The notes: generated from the letters alone by a model not told the origin. A stretch of 64,000 bases of DNA from Amycolatopsis mediterranei (GCF_026017845.1 NZ_CP100416.1:2097236-2161235), one strand, 5' to 3'; positions 26,360 to 35,865 are shown, numbered from the stretch's first letter. Numbers and translations: made by a program.

Positions 26360-26375
26360 CCGATACAACTATCGG
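26360..26375. promoter_or_regulatory. 6-4-6 dyad in asnB leader/promoter
   Basis: CCGATA and TATCGG around CAAC, 29 bases upstream of the asnB start. It shares its last G with the GlnR-like box. It could be a second operator or a leader hairpin. Confidence 0.45.
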
Positions 26376-26390
26376 TAACACAGGTGTAAC
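26375..26390 (-). promoter_or_regulatory. GlnR-like box upstream of asnB
   Basis: GTAAC-ACAGGT-GTAAC matches the actinobacterial GlnR pattern gTnAC-N6-GnAAC. It lies 44-59 bases upstream of the asnB start. Confidence 0.55.
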
Positions 26391-26520
26391 ACGGCCTGAA
26401 GATCTTGTCTGCCCGAATTGCACGTTCCGCACCTGTTTGGTCACCGTTTGTGGTGTGAGTCACTGACCAACTACCTGCGGTGAGAAGTGGGCAAACGCTC
26501 GCGTGACCGCCGCCACCGGC

Positions 26521-26574
26521 CGTCAAGGCGGCGTAAATGCGCGTCAGGAACGCATCAAGGCGCCATCAGCCTGC
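26521..26574. promoter_or_regulatory. Five direct half-sites, probable KdpE operator
   Basis: Half-sites GTCAAGG (26522), GTAAATG (26533), GTCAGGA (26543), ATCAAGG (26554) and ATCAGCC (26565) occur with start-to-start spacing 11, 10, 11, 11. Each is preceded by C. One-turn-spaced tandem repeats are the usual target of OmpR/PhoB-family regulators, and the genes downstream encode such a regulator (KdpE). Confidence 0.65.
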
Positions 26575-26653
26575 CGTGGTGGCGGCCTCCCCGGACCGCA
26601 CAGTGACGTCGTCCCCGGTCACCGAACCCGGTGACCCGTCCTGAGAGGTGCCT

Positions 26654-26737
26654 GTGGCCGACTTGCTCTACACCGTTCTGCTGATCGGCGTTTTCGTGGT
26701 GCTGGCGCTGGTGCTGCGCGGCTTGGAAAAGCTGTGA
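26654..26737 (+). CDS. 27-aa single-helix membrane micropeptide upstream of kdpF
   Basis: GTG-initiated reading frame of 27 residues: a short acidic start (MADLLYTV), one hydrophobic helix (LLIGVFVVLALVL) and a basic/acidic tail (RGLEKL). GAGAGG lies a few bases upstream. Its TGA overlaps the GTG of kdpF (GTGA), so translation is coupled. The layout resembles a small integral membrane protein. It is too short for a database-grade call, and I know no assigned function. The position at the head of the kdp operon suggests it assembles with, or tunes, the K+ pump. Confidence 0.6.
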   Translation: MADLLYTVLLIGVFVVLALVLRGLEKL

Positions 26738-26835
26738 GCGGCGCCGGAACCCCGGCCGATGTCGTCGGCGGCCTGCTGGCGCTCGGCCTGCTCGTCTACC
26801 TGTTCGTCGCCTTGATCAGGCCGGAGAAATTCTGA
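26734..26835 (+). CDS. kdpF: KdpF small subunit
   Basis: 33-residue membrane peptide with one helix (DVVGGLLALGLLVYLFVALIRPEKF). The ending LxRPExF is the KdpF signature. KdpF stabilises the KdpABC complex in the membrane. It starts at a GTG overlapping the preceding micropeptide and stops at 26835, the last base of which begins an ATG (TGATG) of a 13-codon frame leading into kdpA. Confidence 0.85.
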   Translation: MSGAGTPADVVGGLLALGLLVYLFVALIRPEKF

Positions 26836-26872
26836 TGCGCCCCGACGTACTTCTTCCCGCGGAGGGGCTGAA

Positions 26873-28534
26873 ATGACCGACACCGCGGCCGGGCTCATCC
26901 AGCTCGGCCTGCTCCTCGCCGCCCTCGCCGCGGTCTACCGACCGCTCGGCGACTACCTGGCGCGCGTCTTCTCCAGCGAGAAGCACCTCAAGCTCGAGAA
27001 GGGTCTCTACCGGCTCTTCCGGGTCGACCCCGGCTCCGAACAGCGCTGGCCGACCTACGCCGCGGGCGTGCTCGGTTTCTCGTTCGTCTCGGTCGTCCTG
27101 CTCTACCTGTTGCAGCGCCTGCAGCCGCTCCTGCCGTGGAGCCTGGGCCGCGGCTCGGTGAGCCCCGGCGTCGCGTTCAACACGGCGATCTCGTTCGTCA
27201 CCAACACGAACTGGCAGTCCTACGTCCCCGAGACGACGATAGGCCACTTCGTGCAGATGGCCGGCCTGACCGTGCAGAACTTCCTGTCGGCGGCCGTCGG
27301 CCTGGCCGTGGCGATCGCGGTGACCCGCGGTTTCGTCCGCGCGAAGACCGACCGGCTCGGCAACTTCTGGGTGGACCTCACCCGCGGCACGGTCCGCGTG
27401 CTGCTGCCGATGGCGTTCCTGGTCGCGCTCGTGCTGGTCGCGCTCGGCGTGGTGCAGAGCCTCAAGGCCGGCGTCGCCGTGACGAACCCCGACGGCAGCG
27501 GAAGCACCATCGCGCTCGCCCCGGCCGCGAGCCAGGAGGCCATCAAGGAACTGGGCACCAACGGCGGCGGCATCTTCAACGCCAACTCCGCGCACCCGTT
27601 CGAGAACCCGAACGCCTGGAGCAATCTCGTCCAGCTGTTCCTGATCCTGGTCATCCCGGTCAGCTTGACCCGCGCGTTCGGCTCGCTCGTCGGGAGCCGG
27701 CGCCAGGGGTACGTCCTGCTGAGCGTGATGGGCCTGCTGTGGACGGCCTCGCTGGCGCTCATCTGGTTCTCCGAGGCCTACGCGAACAACCCGGCGGCGC
27801 GGGCCGCGGGCGCGAGCGTGGAAGGCAAGGAGCAGCGCTTCGGCATCGGGCTGACGTCGCTGTTCGCCGACACCACCACCGGCACGTCGACCGGCGCGGT
27901 CAACGGCGCCCACGACAGCCTGTCCGGCCTCGGTGGCGGGGGACCGCTGCTGAACATGCTCTACGGCGAGATCTCGCCCGGCGGCGTCGGCACCGGCCTC
28001 TACGGCATCCTCGTGCTGGCGATCATCGCGATGTTCCTGGCCGGGCTGATGGTCGGGCGCACGCCGGAGTACCTGGGCAAGAAGCTCGGCAAGCGCGAGG
28101 TCACCTGCGCGGCGATCGCGATGCTGGCGATGCCGACGGTCGTCCTCCTCGGCTCCGGGATCGCGCTGCTGCTGCCGGGCACGGCGGGCGCGCTGGGCAA
28201 CCCGGGCGCGCACGGGCTGTCCGAGGTCCTCTACGGCTACGCGTCGACCGGCAACAACAACGGCAGCGCGTTCGGCGGCCTGACCGCGACGAGCGACTGG
28301 TTCCAGTCGTCGTTCGGCGTCGCCATGGCGGTCGGCCGGTTCGTGCCGGTCCTCGCCGTGCTCTGCCTGGCCGGTTCGCTGGCCGCCCAGCGCAAGGTGC
28401 CCGAGACCGCGGGCACCCTGCCGACCACCGGGCCGCTGTTCGCCACCCTGCTCACCGGCACGGTGGTGCTCGTCGCGGCCCTCACGTTCATCCCGGCGCT
28501 CGCGCTCGGGCCCATCGCGGAGGCACTCGCATGA
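26873..28534 (+). CDS. kdpA: KdpA, potassium-translocating subunit
   Basis: Channel-like subunit of the high-affinity K+-transporting ATPase (553 aa, close to E. coli KdpA at 557). It has about ten membrane segments arranged as four pore repeats. Selectivity-filter regions are TNTNWQSY, the strongly conserved [24 protein letters not shown] and [10 protein letters not shown]. The start ATG 26873 overlaps the end of a tiny upstream frame (ATGA), with GGAGGGG before it. The stop overlaps the kdpB ATG. Confidence 0.96.
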   Translation: MTDTAAGLIQLGLLLAALAAVYRPLGDYLARVFSSEKHLKLEKGLYRLFRVDPGSEQRWPTYAAGVLGFSFVSVVLLYLLQRLQPLLPWSLGRGSVSPGVAFNTAISFVTNTNWQSYVPETTIGHFVQMAGLTVQNFLSAAVGLAVAIAVTRGFVRAKTDRLGNFWVDLTRGTVRVLLPMAFLVALVLVALGVVQSLKAGVAVTNPDGSGSTIALAPAASQEAIKELGTNGGGIFNANSAHPFENPNAWSNLVQLFLILVIPVSLTRAFGSLVGSRRQGYVLLSVMGLLWTASLALIWFSEAYANNPAARAAGASVEGKEQRFGIGLTSLFADTTTGTSTGAVNGAHDSLSGLGGGGPLLNMLYGEISPGGVGTGLYGILVLAIIAMFLAGLMVGRTPEYLGKKLGKREVTCAAIAMLAMPTVVLLGSGIALLLPGTAGALGNPGAHGLSEVLYGYASTGNNNGSAFGGLTATSDWFQSSFGVAMAVGRFVPVLAVLCLAGSLAAQRKVPETAGTLPTTGPLFATLLTGTVVLVAALTFIPALALGPIAEALA

Positions 28535-30576
28535 CCGTCACCGAAGAACGACCGCAGGTGACCCCCGCCGAACCACCCGGACGCGTCGGCGCCGGGGTCT
28601 TCAGCCCCCGCCAGCTCTGGACGTCGCTGCCGGAAGCCCTGCGGAAGCTGAACCCGAAGCACCAGCTCGGCAACCCGGTGATGTTCGTGGTGTGGGTGGG
28701 CTCCGCGCTCACCACCGTCTTCGCGGTCACCGAGCCGAGCGTGTTCACCATCCTGATCGCCGTCTGGCTGTGGTTCACGGTCCTGTTCGCCAACCTCGCC
28801 GAGGCTGTCGCGGAAGGGCGGGGCAAGGCCCAAGCCGAGAGCCTGCGGCGGTCCAAGAAGGAGACCGTCGCCCGCCGGCTCACCGAAACCGGAGAGGAGC
28901 AGGTCCCGGGGGTCGAGCTGAAGATCGGCGACCGGGTCGTCGTCGAGGCGGGCCAGGTGATCCCGGGTGACGGCGACGTCGTCGAAGGCATCGCGACCGT
29001 CGACGAATCGGCCATCACCGGCGAGTCGGCCCCGGTCATCCGCGAGTCCGGCGGCGACCGCAGCGCCGTCACCGGCGGCACGACCGTGCTGAGCGACCGG
29101 ATCGTCGTGCGGATCACCACCAAACCCGGCGAGTCCTTCGTGGACCGCATGATCGCGTTGGTGGAGGGCGCTTCCCGGCAGAAGACGCCGAACGAGATCG
29201 CGTTGACGATCCTGCTCTCGACGCTCACGATCATCTTCCTGCTCGCCGTCGTCGCGCTCCAGCCGATGGCCCGCTACTCCGGGTCCGAGCAGTCCGTGAT
29301 CGTGCTGACCGCGCTGCTCGTGTGCCTCATCCCGACGACGATCGGCGCGCTGCTGAGCGCGATCGGCATCGCCGGGATGGACCGCCTGGTGCAGCGCAAC
29401 GTCCTGGCGACCAGCGGCCGCGCGGTGGAGGCCGCGGGCGACGTCTCGACGCTGCTGCTCGACAAGACCGGCACCATCACCTTCGGCAACCGCCGTGCGA
29501 CCGAGCTGCTTCCGGTCGGAACGTCCACGATGGACGAGCTGGCCCGCGCCGCCCGGCTCGCCAGCCTGGCCGACGAGACCCCCGAAGGCCGCAGTGTCGT
29601 CGAGCTGACGTCGGACCACGCGGGGCAGGACGAGCACGGCGAGTTCGTCCCCTTCACCGCGCAGACCCGGATGAGCGGCATCGACATCGGAACCCGGCGG
29701 ATCCGCAAGGGGGCGGCGAGTGCCGTCCGTGCCTGGGTGCGCGAGAACGGCGGCGAGTTCCCCGGCGAGACCGAGCGGGTGGTCGACGAGATCAGCGCCC
29801 AGGGCGGCACCCCGCTGGTGGTCGCCGAGGACACCGTGGTGCGTGGCGTGATCCGGTTGTCCGACGTCGTCAAGCCGGGCATGAAGGAACGCTTCGCGGA
29901 GCTGCGCGAGATGGGCATCAAGACGGTGATGATCACCGGCGACAACCCGCTCACCGCGAAGGCCATCGCCGCGGACGCCGGCGTCGACGACTACCTCGCC
30001 GAGGCCAAGCCCGAAGACAAGATGGCGCTCATCAAGCAGGAGCAGGAAGGCGGCCGGCTCGTCGCGATGACCGGCGACGGCACCAACGACGCTCCCGCCC
30101 TCGCGCAGGCCGACGTCGGTGTGGCGATGAACACCGGCACCTCGGCCGCCAAGGAGGCCGGGAACATGGTCGACCTCGACAGCGACCCCACGAAGCTGAT
30201 CGAGATCGTCGGGATCGGCAAGCAGCTGCTGATCACCCGCGGCGCGCTGACCACCTTCAGCGTCGCCAACGACCTGGCCAAGTACTTCGCGATCCTGCCT
30301 GCGATGTTCACCGGTATCTACGCCCAGCTCGGCGGGCTGAACGTCATGCACCTGGCCACGCCGAAGTCGGCGATCCTGTCGGCGGTCATCTTCAACGCCC
30401 TGATCATCGTCGTGCTCATCCCGCTGGCCCTGCGCGGCGTGCGGTACAAGCCGTCGTCGGCCTCGGCTCTGCTGCGCCGCAACCTGCTCGTCTACGGCCT
30501 CGGCGGGATCGTCGGCCCCTTCCTCGGGATCTGGCTGATCGACCTGCTCGTGCGCCTCATCCCCGGAATCGGGTGA
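28531..30576 (+). CDS. kdpB: KdpB, P-type ATPase subunit
   Basis: Energy-coupling P-type ATPase subunit (681 aa). Actuator-domain ITGESAPV, the phosphorylated aspartate D311 in DKTGT, ATP-domain [11 protein letters not shown] and the hinge [21 protein letters not shown] are all present, with about seven membrane helices. The start is ATG 28531 (MTVTEERPQ), overlapping the kdpA stop. A much longer in-frame reading upstream lies within kdpA and is not real. Confidence 0.96.
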   Translation: MTVTEERPQVTPAEPPGRVGAGVFSPRQLWTSLPEALRKLNPKHQLGNPVMFVVWVGSALTTVFAVTEPSVFTILIAVWLWFTVLFANLAEAVAEGRGKAQAESLRRSKKETVARRLTETGEEQVPGVELKIGDRVVVEAGQVIPGDGDVVEGIATVDESAITGESAPVIRESGGDRSAVTGGTTVLSDRIVVRITTKPGESFVDRMIALVEGASRQKTPNEIALTILLSTLTIIFLLAVVALQPMARYSGSEQSVIVLTALLVCLIPTTIGALLSAIGIAGMDRLVQRNVLATSGRAVEAAGDVSTLLLDKTGTITFGNRRATELLPVGTSTMDELARAARLASLADETPEGRSVVELTSDHAGQDEHGEFVPFTAQTRMSGIDIGTRRIRKGAASAVRAWVRENGGEFPGETERVVDEISAQGGTPLVVAEDTVVRGVIRLSDVVKPGMKERFAELREMGIKTVMITGDNPLTAKAIAADAGVDDYLAEAKPEDKMALIKQEQEGGRLVAMTGDGTNDAPALAQADVGVAMNTGTSAAKEAGNMVDLDSDPTKLIEIVGIGKQLLITRGALTTFSVANDLAKYFAILPAMFTGIYAQLGGLNVMHLATPKSAILSAVIFNALIIVVLIPLALRGVRYKPSSASALLRRNLLVYGLGGIVGPFLGIWLIDLLVRLIPGIG

Positions 30577-30582
30577 ACCGAA

Positions 30583-31173
30583 GTGAACACTCTCGTCAAG
30601 CAGACCTGGGCCGGGCTGCGGGTCCTCCTCGTGCTGACCGTCCTGCTCGGGATCCTCTACCCCCTGGCCGTGTGGGCGGTGACGCGCATTCCGGGGCTGG
30701 AGGGACACGCCGAAGGCTCGATCGTCACCCAGAACGGCCAGGCCGTCGGGTCGTCGCTGATCGGCGTCGACCCGGTGCCCGCCGACCCGGCGCACGACCC
30801 GTGGTTCCACACCCGGCCCTCGGCGATCGGCCCCGGCGTGCCGTCCGGTGCGTCCAACAAGGGCCCGGACAACGCAGATCTGGTGCAGGCGATCGAGCAG
30901 CGCAAGGCGTCCATCGCCGAGCGCGAAGGCGTGTCACCCGGTCAGGTGCCACCCGACGCGGTGACGGCGTCGGGTTCGGGACTGGACCCGGCGATCAGCG
31001 TCGCCTACGCCGATCTTCAGGCCGCGCGCGTGGCCCGGAACACCGGCCTGTCCCTCGACCGGGTCAAGCAGCTGATCGCGCAGAACACGAGCGGGGCCGG
31101 GATCGGCGTACCCGGGGTGACTGTGCTCCCGCTCAACTTGGCCGTGCGCGCCGCGGCCGGAGGGGCACACTGA
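30583..31173 (+). CDS. kdpC: KdpC subunit
   Basis: Single-pass subunit (196 aa) that increases ATP affinity of the KdpB complex. The N-terminal helix is GLRVLLVLTVLLGILYPLAVWAV. The outer domain contains SSLIGVDP, WFHTRPSAIG and the conserved C-terminal DLQAARVARNTGL. The start GTG is 6 bases after the kdpB stop. Length matches the family. Confidence 0.95.
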   Translation: MNTLVKQTWAGLRVLLVLTVLLGILYPLAVWAVTRIPGLEGHAEGSIVTQNGQAVGSSLIGVDPVPADPAHDPWFHTRPSAIGPGVPSGASNKGPDNADLVQAIEQRKASIAEREGVSPGQVPPDAVTASGSGLDPAISVAYADLQAARVARNTGLSLDRVKQLIAQNTSGAGIGVPGVTVLPLNLAVRAAAGGAH

Positions 31174-31177
31174 CAGC

Positions 31178-33715
31178 GTGACCACGGAGAACGGGCCCGC
31201 GAAGCCGCGCCGGGGAGAGCTGAGGATCTACCTCGGCGCGGCTCCGGGCGTCGGCAAGACCTTCGCCATGCTCGGCGAAGCGCGCCGCCGGCTCGACCGC
31301 GGCACCGACGTCGTCGTCGGGCTGGTGGAGACGCACGGCCGCGAGAAGACCGCGGTGCTGCTGGAGGGCCTCGAGATCGTCCCGCGGCGGCACGCCGAGC
31401 ACCGCGGCCGCGCGTTCGACGAGATGGACGTCGACGCGATCCTGGCCCGCGCGCCCGAGGTCGCCGTCATCGACGAACTGGCGCACACCAACGTGCCGGG
31501 CTCCCGCAACGCGAAGCGCTGGCAGGACGTCGAAGAGCTGCTGACCGCCGGCATCGACGTGCTCTCCACGGTCAACGTGCAGCACCTGCAGAGCCTCAAC
31601 GACGTCGTCGAGCGGATCACCGGTGTCACGCAGCAGGAGACCGTGCCGGACGAGGTCGTCCGCCGCGCCGAACAGCTCGAGCTGGTCGACATCACGCCGG
31701 AGGCCCTGCGGCGGCGGCTCGCGCACGGGAACGTCTACCCGGCCGAGCGGATCGACGCCGCCCTCGGCAACTACTTCCGGCCCGGCAACCTCACCGCTCT
31801 CCGGGAACTGGCGCTGCTCTGGGTGGCCGACCAGGTCGACGTCGCCCTCCAGCGCTACCGCGCCGAGCAGCGGATCACCGACACGTGGGAGGCACGCGAA
31901 CGCGTCGTCGCCTCGATCACCGGCGGCCCCGAAAGCGAGACGCTCATCCGCCGGGCCAGCCGGATCGCCACCCGGGCCGGCGCCGAACTGCAGGTGGTGC
32001 ACATCCTGCGCGGCGACGGCCTCGCCGGGATCAGCCCGGCCGCGATGGCCCGCTGCCGCAAGCTCGCCGAGGAGGTCGGGGCGACGTTCCACACGGTCGT
32101 CGGCGACGACGTCCCGGGCGCTCTCCTGGACTTCGCGCGCGGGGTCAACGCGACCCAGCTGGTGCTCGGGACCTCGCGGCGCTCCCGGGTGGCGCGGCTG
32201 TTCGACGAGGGCATCGGCGCGGCGGTGGTCCGCCGGTCGGGCCCGATCGACGTGCACATGGTCACCCACTCCGAGGCCGGTGGCCGCCTGCGGACCGGGC
32301 TGACCGCGAGCCCGCTGGGGCTCTCGCGGCTGGTGACGGGCTCGGTGCTGGGGGTCGTGCTGCCGGTGCTGGTCACCCTCGTCGGCGTCTTCGTGCCGAC
32401 CGGGCTCGACTTCGCCACCGACGTCATCGCCTACGTCCTGGTCACCGTCGTCGTCGCCCTGGTCGGCGGCCTCGGCCCGGCGCTGGTCGCGGCCGTGCTC
32501 GGCGCCGGGCTGCTCAACTTCTTCTTCACGCCGCCGCTCTACACGCTCAACGTGCACACCCCGCAGAACCTCGTCACGCTGATCGCGATGGTCGTGGTCG
32601 CGGTGCTGGTCGCGCTGGTCGTCGACCAGGCCGCGCGCCGGGCCGCGCAGGCCGCGCGGGCGCGGACCGAGGCCGCGCTGCTGGCCTCCTACGCCCGGAC
32701 CGTGCTCACCCACGCGAACCCGATCGAGCGGCTGCTGGCGAAGGTCCGCGAGAACTTCGCCCTGACCTCGGTGACCCTGCTGGAGAAGCAGGACGGCGTC
32801 TGGCAGTGCGTGGCGACGGCGGGGGAGCACCCGTGCGCCGATCCGGACGAGGCCGACGCCGACATCGCCGTCACCGCCGACGTCCACCTCACCCTGCGCG
32901 GCCGGGCACTGCCCGCGGCCGACCGGCGGGTGCTGGAGGCCGTGGCCGGCCAGGCGCTGCTGGCCCTGCGCCAGCAGCGGACGGCGGCCGCGGCGGCGCG
33001 CGCCGAACGCAAGGCCGAGGCGACCGAGCTGCGCACGACCCTGCTGTCCGCGGTCGGGCACGACCTGCGGACGCCGCTGACGTCGATCAAGGCGTCCATC
33101 GGCAGCCTGCGTGCCGCGGATCTGGAGTTGTCCGAAGAGGACACCGCGGAGCTGATGGAGGCCATCGAGCTGTCCGCCGACCGGCTCGCCGGGCTGATCG
33201 ACAACCTCCTCGACTCCTCGCGGCTGGCCACCGGGGCGGTCCGCCCGCACCTGCGCCCGGTGGGCTACGACGAGGTCGTCGCGCACGCGCTGTCCACTGT
33301 GGACGGTTCGGACGACGTCGTGGTCGCGGTCGACGACCAGCTCCCCTCGGTGCTGGCCGACCCCGGCCTGCTGGAACGGGTGGTGGCGAACGTGCTGGAC
33401 AACGCGCTGCGCCACGGCGGCGCGCCGGTGTCGGCCCGGGCCAGCGCGCACTCCGGCCAGGTCGAGCTGCGGATCGTCGACCACGGCAAGGGGCTGCGCA
33501 AGGGCGCCGCGGACTCGGCGTTCGCCCCGTTCCAGCGGCTCGGCGGCGACCGGGACACGACACCGGGCGTCGGGCTCGGGCTGTCGGTGGCGAAGGGGTT
33601 CACCGAGGCGATGGGCGGCACGATCCGCGCCGAGGACACCCCGGGCGGCGGGCTCACGGTCGTGGTTTCGCTTCCCGCGTTCAGCGTGGAGTTCGAACAG
33701 GAGGGGGTGCGATGA
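31178..33715 (+). CDS. kdpD: KdpD, potassium-sensing histidine kinase
   Basis: Turgor/K+ sensor kinase (845 aa, slightly shorter than E. coli KdpD at 894). The N-terminal KdpD domain carries Walker A GAAPGVGKT at residues 20-28. It is followed by a universal-stress-like domain (LVLGTSRRSRVARLF), four membrane helices (residues about 385-490), a GAF-like segment and the kinase core. Phospho-acceptor H628 lies in HDLRTPLTSIK, with ATP-binding N, G1 and G2 boxes (NVLDNALRHGG, DHGKGL, GVGLGLSVAKGF). It overlaps kdpE by four bases and should phosphorylate KdpE at low K+. Confidence 0.95.
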   Translation: MTTENGPAKPRRGELRIYLGAAPGVGKTFAMLGEARRRLDRGTDVVVGLVETHGREKTAVLLEGLEIVPRRHAEHRGRAFDEMDVDAILARAPEVAVIDELAHTNVPGSRNAKRWQDVEELLTAGIDVLSTVNVQHLQSLNDVVERITGVTQQETVPDEVVRRAEQLELVDITPEALRRRLAHGNVYPAERIDAALGNYFRPGNLTALRELALLWVADQVDVALQRYRAEQRITDTWEARERVVASITGGPESETLIRRASRIATRAGAELQVVHILRGDGLAGISPAAMARCRKLAEEVGATFHTVVGDDVPGALLDFARGVNATQLVLGTSRRSRVARLFDEGIGAAVVRRSGPIDVHMVTHSEAGGRLRTGLTASPLGLSRLVTGSVLGVVLPVLVTLVGVFVPTGLDFATDVIAYVLVTVVVALVGGLGPALVAAVLGAGLLNFFFTPPLYTLNVHTPQNLVTLIAMVVVAVLVALVVDQAARRAAQAARARTEAALLASYARTVLTHANPIERLLAKVRENFALTSVTLLEKQDGVWQCVATAGEHPCADPDEADADIAVTADVHLTLRGRALPAADRRVLEAVAGQALLALRQQRTAAAAARAERKAEATELRTTLLSAVGHDLRTPLTSIKASIGSLRAADLELSEEDTAELMEAIELSADRLAGLIDNLLDSSRLATGAVRPHLRPVGYDEVVAHALSTVDGSDDVVVAVDDQLPSVLADPGLLERVVANVLDNALRHGGAPVSARASAHSGQVELRIVDHGKGLRKGAADSAFAPFQRLGGDRDTTPGVGLGLSVAKGFTEAMGGTIRAEDTPGGGLTVVVSLPAFSVEFEQEGVR

Positions 33716-34410
33716 GCGACCCGGGCGCCACCGTGCTGGTGGTCGACGACGAACCGCAGATCGTGCGGGCACTGCGGATCAACCTGACCGCCCGCGGCTA
33801 CAAGGTGATCACCGCGCACGACGGCACGGCCGCGTTGAAAGCGGTGGCCGAGACCAAGCCCGACGTGGTGGTTCTGGACCTCGGCCTGCCCGACCTCGAC
33901 GGCACCGAAGTGATCGCGGGCCTGCGCGGCTGGACGACGGTCCCGATCATCGTGCTCTCGGCGCGCGGCGACTCGGCCGACAAGGTCGAGGCCCTCGACG
34001 CGGGCGCCGACGACTACGTGACGAAGCCGTTCGGCATGGACGAGCTGCTGGCGCGGCTGCGCGCGGCGGTCCGCCGTTCGGCGGTGGCGGGCGCGGACGA
34101 CGCGGACGCGGTGGTGGACACGGCGTCGTTCAGCGTGGACCTGGCGGCGAAGAAGGTCCGCCGCCACGACGGCGTGGAGGTGCACCTGACGAAGACGGAG
34201 TGGGGCGTGCTGGAGCTGCTGGTCCGCAACCGCGGCCGGCTGGTGGCGCAGAAGCAGCTCCTGCACGAGGTGTGGGGCCCGTCGTACGAGACGGAGTCGC
34301 ACTACCTGCGGGTGTACCTGGCCCAGCTGCGGCGCAAGCTGGAACGGGAACCCTCCCGGCCCCGGCACCTGCTCACCGAACCGGGGATAGGTTACCGCTT
34401 CGAGGTCTGA
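33712..34410 (+). CDS. kdpE: KdpE, OmpR-family response regulator
   Basis: Transcriptional activator of kdpFABC (232 aa). The receiver domain has the acidic pair VDDEP, phospho-acceptor D56 in VLDLGLP and lysine in YVTKPF. The C-terminal winged helix contains LTKTEWGVLELLVRN, SHYLRVYLAQLRRKLE and GIGYRFEV. The start ATG 33712 overlaps the kdpD stop. The probable target is the half-site ladder at 26521-26574. Confidence 0.96.
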   Translation: MSDPGATVLVVDDEPQIVRALRINLTARGYKVITAHDGTAALKAVAETKPDVVVLDLGLPDLDGTEVIAGLRGWTTVPIIVLSARGDSADKVEALDAGADDYVTKPFGMDELLARLRAAVRRSAVAGADDADAVVDTASFSVDLAAKKVRRHDGVEVHLTKTEWGVLELLVRNRGRLVAQKQLLHEVWGPSYETESHYLRVYLAQLRRKLEREPSRPRHLLTEPGIGYRFEV

Positions 34411-34439
34411 CCGGGGCCCGGGCTGGGTACCTCCCGGAA

Positions 34440-34667
34440 ATGGACGGGTCGAAAACGTGGCTTCTCGGCGGTGAGCGCATCCCGCCGGTGCTCGTGCTGA
34501 CGCTGGCGGTGGGCGCGACCTTCGGTGCGCTCGGCTGGCTCCTCACCGCCTTCGAGGGCGGCGCCGGCGGGGCGACGTGGCTGCGCGTCGCGGCGGTCGG
34601 CGCCGGTGCCCTGCTGACGGTCTACCTGTGGGCGCTGGTCGCCCACCGGCTGCGGCGCGGTCCCTAG
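34440..34667 (+). CDS. Small two-helix membrane protein
   Basis: 75-residue protein with two hydrophobic segments (VLVLTLAVGATFGALGWLL and AAVGAGALLTVYLWALVA) and a basic C-terminus (HRLRRGP). It starts 29 bases after kdpE without a strong ribosome site and is probably on the kdp transcript. No family is recognised. Confidence 0.6.
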   Translation: MDGSKTWLLGGERIPPVLVLTLAVGATFGALGWLLTAFEGGAGGATWLRVAAVGAGALLTVYLWALVAHRLRRGP

Positions 34668-34679
34668 CACCAGGTCTCC

Positions 34680-35819
34680 CTAGAACCAGAAGGTCGGCTG
34701 CTCGATCCCGAACCGCACCTTCGCGTACCGCTTGGACGCCGCGGCCGAGAAGTAGATGTGCTGGGCCGCCGCGTGGAGGTCGCGGAAGCAGCGCTGCACC
34801 GGCTGGTCCGCGTGCAGCGCGCCCGCGCCCGCGTAGCCGAACGCGATGTCCACCGCGCTCAGCGACGCCCGCATCGCCTGCTGCGTCGCCAGCAGGAACT
34901 GGCCGCGCTGCCGGACGTCCGGGACGTCGCCCGCGCACGCGGTGTCCCACAGCTCGCCGAGTGCCTCGAAGACGAACGCGCGTGCCGAGCGCAGCCGCCC
35001 TTCCGCGCGGGTCAGGGCGAACTGGACGTCGCCGTCCTCGGCGATCGGGCCCGGGCCCGGCGGGCGGAACTTGGCCGGCGCGAACGCGGTGAACTCGTCC
35101 AGCGCGCGCCGGGCGATGCCGAGCGGCACGCCCGCGAACATCGTGCCGATCAGCGTGAAGAACGGGAACCGCCACAGCGGCCCGTCGTGGCGCGCCGGGT
35201 TCGTGAACGGCGAAATCGTGTGTTCCCCGGGCACGACCGTGTCGATCTCGACGTCGTGGCTGCCGGTCCCGCACAGGCCGGTGACGTCCCAGTTCTCGAC
35301 CACCCGCACCGCGGCGGCCGGCACCGCGGCGAGCCGCCAGTCCCGCGGGTCGCCGCCGGCGAAGGCGCCGTTGAAGAACAGATCCGTGTGCGGGCTGCCG
35401 CTGCAGAACCCCCACCGGCCGGCGAGCGCGAACTTGCCGGCGCCGTCGGCGGTGAGGCGGCCCATCGGCGCGAACACCCCGCCGCCGACCGGGTCGGGGG
35501 TGCCGGCCACGAGGTCCGCCGCGACGGCCGGGTCCAGCCAGGCGAGGAACGCCGAGCCGTTGCCGATGGTGATCGTCCAGCCCGCGGAGCCGTCCGCGCG
35601 CGAGAGCTCCTCGATCGTCTCGACGATCGTGGCGGGTGGCAGCTCCTGCCCGCCCAGGCTGCGCGGGGTCGCCAGGCGGAAGAGCCCGGCTTCGCGGGCC
35701 CGTTCGACGAGGTCGCGAGGCAGGGTCCGGAGCTGCTCGGCTTCGCCGGCCCGCGCGCTCAGCTCGGGTGCGAGCTCCCGCGCGGCGGTGACGGCGTCGG
35801 TGGTGGCTTGTTCCATCAT
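34680..35819 (-). CDS. Acyl-CoA-dehydrogenase-like flavoprotein (HsaA/hydroxylase type)
   Basis: 379-aa member of the acyl-CoA dehydrogenase fold. It resembles the group D flavin monooxygenase oxygenase components: N-terminal helical part with RTLPRDLVERAREAGLFRLATPRSLGG, middle segment GRWGFCSGSPHTDLFFNGA, and the oxygenase-like C-terminal domain. No clear acyl-CoA catalytic glutamate is visible, so reduced-flavin hydroxylation or an unusual dehydrogenation are both possible. It is divergent from a TetR gene, with inverted repeats between them, and is probably that regulator's target. It is convergent with the small membrane protein after kdpE. Confidence 0.78.
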   Translation of the reverse strand: MMEQATTDAVTAARELAPELSARAGEAEQLRTLPRDLVERAREAGLFRLATPRSLGGQELPPATIVETIEELSRADGSAGWTITIGNGSAFLAWLDPAVAADLVAGTPDPVGGGVFAPMGRLTADGAGKFALAGRWGFCSGSPHTDLFFNGAFAGGDPRDWRLAAVPAAAVRVVENWDVTGLCGTGSHDVEIDTVVPGEHTISPFTNPARHDGPLWRFPFFTLIGTMFAGVPLGIARRALDEFTAFAPAKFRPPGPGPIAEDGDVQFALTRAEGRLRSARAFVFEALGELWDTACAGDVPDVRQRGQFLLATQQAMRASLSAVDIAFGYAGAGALHADQPVQRCFRDLHAAAQHIYFSAAASKRYAKVRFGIEQPTFWF

Positions 35820-35845
35820 GGTCAGCGCCCCCTCAGGGTGTCATG

Positions 35846-35861
35846 ATAGATGTGCATCTAT
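35846..35861. promoter_or_regulatory. TetR operator candidate (7-2-7)
   Basis: ATAGATG and CATCTAT around TG, in the 65-base gap between the divergent flavoprotein and TetR genes. The region is AT-rich compared with its surroundings. Confidence 0.65.
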
Positions 35862-35865
35862 TAGA

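Larger units (their letters stand above)
26332..26653. other. Divergent asnB / kdp regulatory region
   Basis: 322 bases without a gene. The left part (26360-26390) carries a dyad and a GlnR-like box serving asnB. The right part (26521-26574) carries the half-site ladder attributed to KdpE. The middle (about 26400-26510) is less GC-rich and probably holds both core promoters; no hexamer pair is clear enough to call. Confidence 0.7.

Noticed and set aside
26835..26876. 13-codon frame between kdpF and kdpA as a gene
   Set aside because: Too short to support as a protein. It is more likely a coupling leader, so it is described only in the findings.
28237..30810. 857-codon minus-strand frame across kdpB
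   Set aside because: Shadow of kdpB and kdpC. No motif, no ribosome site, and biased composition.
31133..33772. 879-codon minus-strand frame across kdpD
   Set aside because: Antisense shadow of kdpD with Arg/Gly/His-rich low-complexity translation.
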